Made by a program: the position numbers and the translations under genes | In this document: positions 7,593 to 12,358 of the stretch, piece after piece | Layout: each line of letters begins with the position of its first letter | How positions within the stretch are numbered: the first letter of the stretch is position 1 | Notes under the pieces: model-generated | The model's input: only the letters and a program-made list of their open reading frames with translations | Database searches by the model: none | Told to the model about the DNA's origin: nothing | Source of the DNA: Dehalococcoidia bacterium | GTDB taxonomy: Bacteria; Chloroflexota; Dehalococcoidia; GIF9; AB-539-J10 | Direction: 5' to 3' | Assembly (NCBI GenBank): GCA_004375885.1 | Contig: SOJG01000005.1 | Coordinates: 1-12,358 of the forward strand | Length of the DNA: 12,358 bases

Positions 7593-10016
7593 TCAACCGC
7601 GTTTTTTTCTGGCTCTCGATCTCATCCTGCGTTCCACCTCGGCAACATGTAGCCTCGTTGACAATACCACATCCGGGTTCAGAGATATTGAGTCTATCCC
7701 GCATTCAACCAAAAACTCGGCAAACTCAGGGAAATCGCTCGGCGCCTGACCGCATATCCCTACTCTTCTTCTCGGTTGATGATCGTGTGCGGCATCTATC
7801 ACTTGCTTGACCAGCCTTTTCACCGCCTCATCTCTTTCATCAAATATGTGCGCCACAAGCTCCGAGTCCCTGTCTAAGCCAAGAGTCAACTGCGTCAAAT
7901 CGTTCGACCCTATGCTGAAACCATCAAATACGTCGGCGAATGCCTCGGCCAAAACCACATTTGATGGTATCTCGCACATTACATACACTTCCAGCCCATT
8001 TTCTCCCTGCCTTAGGCCGAATTCTTCCATCGCTCTTATTACCTTCCTCCCTTCTTCCGGCGTCCGGCAAAAAGGAACCATTACCTTCACATTGGTCAAC
8101 CCCATCTCATCCCTTACCTTCTTTATCGCCTGGCATTCCAAACCAAAGGCCGGCTTGAACCTATCATCATAGTAGCGCGATGCTCCTCTCCAGCCGATCA
8201 TGGGATTTCTCTCTTTCGGCTCATAACGGTACCCCCCAATCAGGTTGGCATACTCATTTGTCCTGAAGTCCGAAAAACGAACGATGACCTCGTTGGGATA
8301 GAATGCCGCCGCTATTTTCGCCACCCCCATGGCCAAACTGTCGACGAAAAACTGCCTCTTATCCTCGTATGGAGCACTTCTCTCATCTATCTCTACAATT
8401 AGCTTTGCCAGTTCGGGATCATCCTTGGCTGCTTCCTTCAACTCATCATATTCTACCAGCGCCATGGGATGTATGCCGATGTAAGACTCGATGATGAACT
8501 CCTCTCTAGCCAAACCAACGCCATCATTGGGAATTTGACCTTGAATAAACGCACCATCGGGGATGCCGGTGTTAATCATTATTCTCGTGTCGGGCCTGGG
8601 CACGTTATTCACTTCCACCTCGTCTATTCTGTACTGCAATCTGCCCTCATATATGCTTCCCTCGCCTTGCGAACAGTCTATCGTGACCTCTTTTATCTCC
8701 TTCAGGACCTCAGTCCCCTTGCCAGTGCTGATTACACAGGGTAACCCCAACTCCCGACTAACAATAGCTGCATGGCACGTCCGGCCACCCTTGTTGGTGA
8801 CTAAGGCACTGGCCATCTTCATTATCGGTTCCCAGTCGGGATCGGTCATGTCAGTGACCAGGACCTGACCCTTCTGGAATCTGTCGATCTCGCCGCTGTG
8901 TTCTATTACATTCACCTCGCCCTGCCCTATCCTCATACCAACGGCTTCCCCCTTGAGTAGCAGCTTGCCCTTTTCTTCAAGCACATAAGTCCTGAGCGAC
9001 GCCATGTTCCTTTGTGAATGCACCGTCTCCGGTCGAGCCTGCACTGTAAAAAGCTCGCCCGTTACCCCGTCCTTCGCCCATTCGATATCCATGGGCAGGC
9101 CGTAATGGTCTTCTATAACGCAGGCCCACCTGGCCAGAGTCAGGACTTCTTCGTCGCTCAACGCGAACTTCCTTTGCCCCGCAACCGTGACCTCCCCCTG
9201 CTCCGTTCCAGTGCCATCGCCCTTGTAGACCAGTTTCTTCTCCTTCGTCCCCAGCTTCTTTTCCACGATGGGTTTGAAGCCTTCCTTCAATGTAGGTTTG
9301 AAAACGTAGAACTGGTCCGGACCCACTACCCCCTGCGCCACGTTCTCGCCCAGACCATAGGCAGCAGTCACGTAGACCACGTCCCTGAAGCCCGATTCTG
9401 TATCTATGGAGAATGTGACGCCAGAGCAGGCTAGATCAGAGCGGACCATCTTCTGCACCCCTACGGAGAGATAGAGGCTAAGATGGTCAAAGCCTTTATC
9501 CACCCGGTAGGAGATGGCCCGGTTTGTGAACAGGGACGCGAAGCATTCCATGGCCTTCTTCAAGACCTCGTCTTCGCCTCGCACATTCAAATAGGTCGCC
9601 TGCTGTCCGGCGAAGGAGGCAGTAGGCGAGTCCTCACCGGTGGCACTGCTTCTTACAGCGACGTCAACGTCCCGTCCGTATTTCTTCTCCATTTCGCGGT
9701 AGGCAGCCCTTATTTCCTCCTCCAGGTCACTGGGGCAGGGTGCAGTCCTGATCAGATTCCTTATCTGTTTGCCCCGCTGGGCCAAATTCTTCATATCGTG
9801 CGTGTCCAGGCCCATCAAGGCATCCTTGATCCTCTGGCTGATGCCTGCCCTCTCTACCACGTGCCTGTATGCTTCCGCAGTGATGGCGAACCCGGAGGGA
9901 ACATTTATCCCCCTCTCCCCCAGACTCCTTATCATCTCACCAAGAGAGGCGTTCTTGCCGCCAACGAGAGCCAGGTCTTTCACTCCAATGTCTTCAAACC
10001 ACTTCACGAATTTCAT
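7593..10016 (-). CDS. ppsA: Phosphoenolpyruvate synthase (pyruvate, water dikinase)
   Basis: The enzyme converts pyruvate + ATP + water to PEP + AMP + phosphate, feeding gluconeogenesis and anabolic carbon in the cytoplasm. The 807 residues match the family. The N-terminal ATP-grasp domain has VGGKNASLGEM (18-28), RSSATGEDSPTASFAGQQ (122-139) and DIEWAKDG..FTVQARPET (310-331). The swivelling phosphohistidine domain has GGRTCHAAIVSRELGLPCV (410-428, His415 carries the phosphate). The C-terminal PEP/pyruvate barrel has PNDGVGLAREEFI (496-508), VRFSDFRTNEYANLIGG (579-595), NPMIGWRG (604-611), SIGSNDLTQLTLGLDRDS (701-718) and GICGQAPSD with Cys755. The TCHAA type of His motif and the lack of PPDK-type insertions favour PEP synthase over pyruvate, phosphate dikinase. 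The start at 10016 has a strong GGAGGAAAC-ATG site. It probably heads a transcript running into dgt-dnaG-rpoD. Confidence 0.95.
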   Translation of the reverse strand: MKFVKWFEDIGVKDLALVGGKNASLGEMIRSLGERGINVPSGFAITAEAYRHVVERAGISQRIKDALMGLDTHDMKNLAQRGKQIRNLIRTAPCPSDLEEEIRAAYREMEKKYGRDVDVAVRSSATGEDSPTASFAGQQATYLNVRGEDEVLKKAMECFASLFTNRAISYRVDKGFDHLSLYLSVGVQKMVRSDLACSGVTFSIDTESGFRDVVYVTAAYGLGENVAQGVVGPDQFYVFKPTLKEGFKPIVEKKLGTKEKKLVYKGDGTGTEQGEVTVAGQRKFALSDEEVLTLARWACVIEDHYGLPMDIEWAKDGVTGELFTVQARPETVHSQRNMASLRTYVLEEKGKLLLKGEAVGMRIGQGEVNVIEHSGEIDRFQKGQVLVTDMTDPDWEPIMKMASALVTNKGGRTCHAAIVSRELGLPCVISTGKGTEVLKEIKEVTIDCSQGEGSIYEGRLQYRIDEVEVNNVPRPDTRIMINTGIPDGAFIQGQIPNDGVGLAREEFIIESYIGIHPMALVEYDELKEAAKDDPELAKLIVEIDERSAPYEDKRQFFVDSLAMGVAKIAAAFYPNEVIVRFSDFRTNEYANLIGGYRYEPKERNPMIGWRGASRYYDDRFKPAFGLECQAIKKVRDEMGLTNVKVMVPFCRTPEEGRKVIRAMEEFGLRQGENGLEVYVMCEIPSNVVLAEAFADVFDGFSIGSNDLTQLTLGLDRDSELVAHIFDERDEAVKRLVKQVIDAAHDHQPRRRVGICGQAPSDFPEFAEFLVECGIDSISLNPDVVLSTRLHVAEVERRMRSRARKKRG

Positions 10017-10119
10017 GTTTCCTCCGATTCATGCTGAAGGAAATGGTAGTGTCCTGATACGCAGCCCCAACTAAGTCAGCCTCCTTGCCTGCAGACACAC
10101 ACCAAGAAGAGAAAACTCC

Positions 10120-10129
10120 ATTATAGCAT
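10120..10129 (-). promoter_or_regulatory. Extended -10 promoter upstream of ppsA
   Basis: The - strand has a perfect TATAAT (10125-10120) preceded by TGC, the extended -10 motif. Only a poor -35 is present (TTGTTT at a 15-base spacing). The predicted start near 10113 gives a leader of about 97 bases before the ppsA ATG. It is the best promoter for the ppsA-dgt-dnaG-rpoD run. Other promoters inside that run cannot be excluded. Confidence 0.6.
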
Positions 10130-10147
10130 GAGCAAGGCTGAAACAAG

Positions 10148-10162
10148 AGCTATTTCTAGCCT
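10148..10162 (-). terminator. Weak hairpin after ruvA, possible terminator
   Basis: On the - strand, GCTA-GAAA-TAGC (10160-10149) forms a short stem of 4-5 bp capped by a GNRA-type GAAA loop. It is followed by CTTGTTT, a broken T-run. It lies 29 bp after the ruvA stop and upstream of the ppsA promoter, the right place to end the yebC-ruvC-ruvA transcript. The stem is too short to be convincing. Confidence 0.25.
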
Positions 10163-10188
10163 CTCCTGCCTGCACTTCCGCGATCGGC

Positions 10189-10770
10189 CTATCCTCCTCC
10201 CAGCTGCTGCAACGCCATTCTGACCTTCTCTTCTAAGCTGAGTTCCTCAGAAGCCGGAAGCTTAGAGATGGCTTTGGTGGCTTCCGTCAAGGAATAGCCT
10301 AAGCCAGTCAAGGCAGCTATCACATCGGCAGCCTCCCGGACCAAAGGCAGGGCTACCTCTTTCCATTCCTTTTCCAGCTTGCCTCTGAGTTCAATGACAA
10401 GGCGGCCAGCCATCTTCTTACCGATGCCAGGTGTCTGACTGATAAGGTCGATGTCGCCGCTGGTGATAGCCATGATAAGCTGTTCAGGACTCAACGCCGA
10501 GAGCAGGGCCAGAGCTACTTTAGAGCCAACTCCCGAGACGGAAATGAGGTTTCTGAACAGAGCTAGTTCTTCGCTTGAGACAAAGCCGTAGAGTGAAATG
10601 TTGTCCTCTCGCACGTGGAGATGGGTATACAGTGAGACTTTGCCCCCAGCAGTTCCTAGTTTGCGCGAAGTTGAGTCAGGGACATAGACTCGAAAGCCAA
10701 CTCCGCCGACATTGACGATAACGGAGCCGCCAGCGCGATATTCCAATATTCCTTCAAGTGTGGCTATCAT
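10189..10770 (-). CDS. ruvA: Holliday junction branch migration protein RuvA
   Basis: RuvA tetramers bind four-way junctions and load the RuvB motor for branch migration. With the start at the ATG at 10770 the protein is 193 residues, the usual size. The OB-fold domain begins MIATLEGILEYR and includes YTHLHVREDNISLYGF (48-63). Two helix-hairpin-helix motifs follow: VSGVGSKVALALLS (78-91) and TPGIGKKMAGRLVIELRGK (113-131). The C-terminal RuvB-binding three-helix domain (about 146-193) is DVIAALTGLGYSLTEATKAI and onwards. The frame is open 18 codons further up to 10824, but that would run inside ruvC and has no family match. The chosen ATG overlaps the ruvC stop as ATGA, which explains the missing ribosome site: translation is coupled. 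ruvB, often the next gene, does not follow. Confidence 0.96.
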   Translation of the reverse strand: MIATLEGILEYRAGGSVIVNVGGVGFRVYVPDSTSRKLGTAGGKVSLYTHLHVREDNISLYGFVSSEELALFRNLISVSGVGSKVALALLSALSPEQLIMAITSGDIDLISQTPGIGKKMAGRLVIELRGKLEKEWKEVALPLVREAADVIAALTGLGYSLTEATKAISKLPASEELSLEEKVRMALQQLGGG

Positions 10771-11267
10771 ATCGGGGTATGCTGAGCGAGCCATTGGTTG
10801 AGGCGCCTCTGCTGAATATGGCAAATGGCTACAGCCAGGGCGTCGGCAGCGTGGCTGGGCCGAGGTGTCTCAGAAAGCCTGAGCTGGATTCTTACCATCT
10901 TCTGAACCTGCTGTTTATCGCTTTGGCCGTAGCCGGTTATCTGCTCTTTTACCTTGGCTGGCGAATAGTAGTAGATGGGCAATCCCTGGTTCGCGGCTGC
11001 TAAAATGGCTGTAGCTTGCGCCCTGCCCACAGCGAATGCTGACCTCGCGTTGTGGCCGAAAAAGGGTTCTTCAATTGCTGCTTCATCTGGTTTATGCTTA
11101 GCGATGATTGCGCTTAACTCCGCGTAGAAGGAGCGAAGTCTTTCCTCCATGGGAATTCGAGAGGGCAAGCTGAGCACTCCGCAGTCGACCATGTGCATTT
11201 CCTCTTCGCCGTCTACTACTCCGTAGCCGAGATTTGTAGTACCCGGGTCAACGCCGAGAATGCGCAT
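10767..11267 (-). CDS. ruvC: Crossover junction endodeoxyribonuclease RuvC
   Basis: RuvC resolves Holliday junctions by paired nicks, working with RuvAB. The 166 residues carry the RNase H-like fold: MRILGVDPGTTNLGYGVV (Asp7), AAIEEPFFGHNARSAFAVGRA (Glu66), YYSPAKVKEQITGYGQSDKQQV (100-121) and PRPSHAADALAVAICH (His139, Asp142). Where E. coli has Asp138 this protein has His139. Thermus RuvC uses a His at the same place, so the site is probably active. It starts one base after the yebC stop and overlaps ruvA by ATGA. With yebC upstream and ruvA downstream, the order is the common bacterial one. Confidence 0.96.
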   Translation of the reverse strand: MRILGVDPGTTNLGYGVVDGEEEMHMVDCGVLSLPSRIPMEERLRSFYAELSAIIAKHKPDEAAIEEPFFGHNARSAFAVGRAQATAILAAANQGLPIYYYSPAKVKEQITGYGQSDKQQVQKMVRIQLRLSETPRPSHAADALAVAICHIQQRRLNQWLAQHTPI

Positions 11268-11268
11268 C

Positions 11269-12021
11269 TCAGGTTTGACTGCGCAGCCTTTCTAAAGTAG
11301 CTTCAGCAAAATCGATGTTAGAGAAGACACGCTGCACATCATCCAGTTCTTCTAGTTGGTCGAGAAAACGCAGGGTCTGAATTGCTTTGTTCTCCTCCAG
11401 CAGCACTGTGGTTTTAGGCGTCATGGAGACCTCTGCCGAGAGCACATGCTCCTTCTCCTCAATCGCCTTTCTTACCTCCTCCAAATCCTGTGGCTGCGTG
11501 TAGATTTCCACATAACCCTTTTCGGTCTTGACATCTTCAGCCCCGGCATCGATGGCCCGCAGCACTATTTCTTCGGCATCTGAGGCATCGCTTTCTACAG
11601 TAATCACTCCTCTAGTCTCAAAGAGCCAGGACACACAACCACTCTCACCAAGATTACCCCCGTGGCGGGTGAAGAGACGGCGCACATCCTGAACAGTGCG
11701 ATTACGGTTATCGGTCAAGGTTTCCACCAAGACTGCTATCCCGCTTGGCCCATAGCCTTCGAATTTTATTTCAGTTAAGACAGCTCCCTCAGCTTCACCG
11801 CTACCCCGCTTTATGGCTCTCTCGATATTCTCCGACGGCATGTTATTATCACGGGCCTTCTGTACGGCTAAACGTAACTGAAGATTACCTTCCAGATTAG
11901 CTCCACCCTGTCGCACTGCCACTATGATTTCACGAGCAAGCTTGGTAAATAGTTGCCCGCGCTTGGCATCAGCTACTCCCTTCTGCCGCTTAATCTGTGA
12001 CCACTTAGAATGTCCTGACAT
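11269..12021 (-). CDS. yebC: YebC/PmpR (TACO1-like) family protein
   Basis: YebC proteins were long annotated as transcription regulators. More recent work on the family, including mitochondrial TACO1, points to a ribosome-associated role in helping translation through difficult (proline-rich) stretches. The molecular role here cannot be settled from sequence. The 250 residues are full length and begin with the signature MSGHSKWSQIKRQKGVADAKR. It continues with FTKLAREIIVAVRQGGANLEGN (25-46) and NNMPSENIERAIKRGSG (59-75), then GYGPSGIAVLVE and TDNRNRTVQDVRRLFTRHGGNLGESGCVSWLF. The acidic C-terminal domain follows. The ATG at 12021 is supported by the family start and by GAAGG six bases upstream. 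It is first in a tight operon with ruvC (1-base gap) and ruvA. Confidence 0.96.
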   Translation of the reverse strand: MSGHSKWSQIKRQKGVADAKRGQLFTKLAREIIVAVRQGGANLEGNLQLRLAVQKARDNNMPSENIERAIKRGSGEAEGAVLTEIKFEGYGPSGIAVLVETLTDNRNRTVQDVRRLFTRHGGNLGESGCVSWLFETRGVITVESDASDAEEIVLRAIDAGAEDVKTEKGYVEIYTQPQDLEEVRKAIEEKEHVLSAEVSMTPKTTVLLEENKAIQTLRFLDQLEELDDVQRVFSNIDFAEATLERLRSQT

Positions 12022-12038
12022 CGTCAGCCTTCATATCA

Positions 12039-12068
12039 ATTTTAGCACCGCAACTCCTAAAAGGTAAA
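12039..12068 (-). promoter_or_regulatory. Candidate promoter for yebC-ruvC-ruvA
   Basis: The - strand has TTTACC (12068-12063, 4/6), an 18-base spacer and TAAAAT (12044-12039, 5/6) preceded by TGC, an extended -10. Transcription would start near 12032, about ten bases before the yebC ATG. That just includes the GAAGG ribosome site. Confidence 0.45.
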
Positions 12069-12107
12069 GCAGATGTCCTGTTCAGCGCCTTAGCGACACT
12101 TCTTTTT

Positions 12108-12178
12108 TGTCATTGCGAGGGAGTCCAGATGAATCCCGATCATGGGGACGAGCCCTGCCCCTACGAATGAATGTCGCG
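12108..12178. repeat. Probable remnant of dispersed intergenic repeats
   Basis: Read on the - strand, this gap contains ATTCGTAGGGGCAGGGCTCG followed by TCCCC, and some 30 bases on it has CTCCCTCGCAATGACA. Both pieces resemble non-coding repeats that occur in many copies in some bacterial genomes, the GTAGGGGCAGG type and the TCGCAATGACA type. Only one copy of each is in the window, so repetition cannot be shown here. The call rests on recognition of the motif style. No ORF of note lies here. Confidence 0.4.
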
Positions 12179-12211
12179 GCCAGGTTTATCCTCGCCTGAT
12201 GAATCGAGCAA

Positions 12212-12358
12212 CTACAAAAATCTGGAGCCCGTCCCTTCCAGCCCTTCTGCGTAAGGTTCCCGTATTATGCCCTTCTCGGTGATGATGGCGGTTATATAAC
12301 TAGGGGGAGTGACGTCGAAGGCAGGATTGGCTGCTCCTATGCCTTCCGGAGCAATGGG
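12212..12358 (-). CDS. mtnA: S-methyl-5-thioribose-1-phosphate isomerase, C-terminal end (5' part outside window)
   Basis: The - strand frame entering at 12358 encodes 48 residues and a TAG stop. It begins PIAPEGIGAANPAFDVTPPS, continues YITAIITEKGIIREPYAEGL and ends GSRFL. NPAFDVTPPSYITAIITEKG is the conserved C-terminal signature of MtnA and the related eIF2B-like isomerases. MtnA turns methylthioribose-1-phosphate into methylthioribulose-1-phosphate in methionine salvage. Some relatives act on ribose-1,5-bisphosphate or 5-deoxyribose-1-phosphate, and the fragment cannot separate these. It lies 190 bp upstream of yebC on the same strand and is probably a separate unit, given the promoter in between. 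Confidence 0.88.
   Translation of the reverse strand, partial: PIAPEGIGAANPAFDVTPPSYITAIITEKGIIREPYAEGLEGTGSRFL

Noticed and set aside
7593..10016. Pyruvate, phosphate dikinase as the identity of the 807-residue protein
   Set aside because: The TCHAAIVSRELG phosphohistidine motif, the PNDGVGLAREEF motif and the C-terminal GICGQAPSDFPEFAEFLV pattern fit PEP synthase better.
9483..10037. 184-codon open frame on the + strand opposite ppsA
   Set aside because: It lies fully antisense to a well-conserved enzyme, has no recognisable domain, and looks like a shadow of the coding strand's codon bias.
10771..10824. 18-residue upstream extension of RuvA
   Set aside because: It would lie inside ruvC, while the ATG at 10770 gives the typical MIATLEG start and an ATGA overlap.
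1..12358. CRISPR array, tRNA, rRNA, insertion sequence, toxin-antitoxin or defence module
   Set aside because: Scanning by eye showed no spaced direct repeats, no cloverleaf with a conserved TTCGA arm, no transposase or recombinase frame, and no small paired gene outside the core genes.

Overview
This window reads as ordinary chromosomal core-gene DNA from a mid-GC bacterium. I lean towards Chloroflexota (Dehalococcoidia-like). The pointers are the combination dgt-dnaG-rpoD next to a PEP synthase, a DnaG zinc ribbon of the HCFGAC type, a RuvC with a His in its catalytic tetrad, and an intergenic repeat of a style I associate with such genomes. That lineage call rests on pattern memory and was not tested by search.

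Left part (1-1893): the 3' end of a TrkH/KtrB-type potassium transporter subunit on the + strand faces a decayed MFS transporter gene on the - strand. The MFS gene carries an in-frame TAG and seems to have lost its central transmembrane segments. Upstream of it on the - strand lies an intact HIT-family nucleotide hydrolase/phosphorylase gene.

Middle (1894-10125): ffh (SRP GTPase) is transcribed rightwards, divergent from the HIT gene, from a good sigma-70-like promoter. It ends 2 bp from the stop of the convergent gene rpoD. On the - strand, ppsA (PEP synthase), dgt (HD-domain dNTPase), dnaG (primase) and rpoD (primary sigma factor) run in one direction. dgt/dnaG and dnaG/rpoD overlap by ATGA, and an extended -10 promoter lies in front of ppsA. 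This resembles the classical macromolecular-synthesis operon (primase plus sigma factor), without rpsU and with a nucleotide-pool enzyme and a gluconeogenic enzyme in front.

Right part (10189-12358): yebC, ruvC and ruvA form a tight - strand operon (1-nt gap, then ATGA overlap) for Holliday-junction processing; no ruvB is present in the window. A 190-bp gap upstream of yebC holds a putative promoter and what looks like remnants of dispersed intergenic repeats. The window ends inside the 3' end of mtnA on the - strand.

I found no CRISPR array, tRNA, rRNA, insertion sequence, phage genes or recognisable defence system. I do not see a convincing undescribed system. The points most worth a second look are the remodelled MFS pseudogene, the changed GTPase motifs in Ffh, the 2-bp convergent ffh/rpoD junction, and the repeat remnant upstream of yebC.
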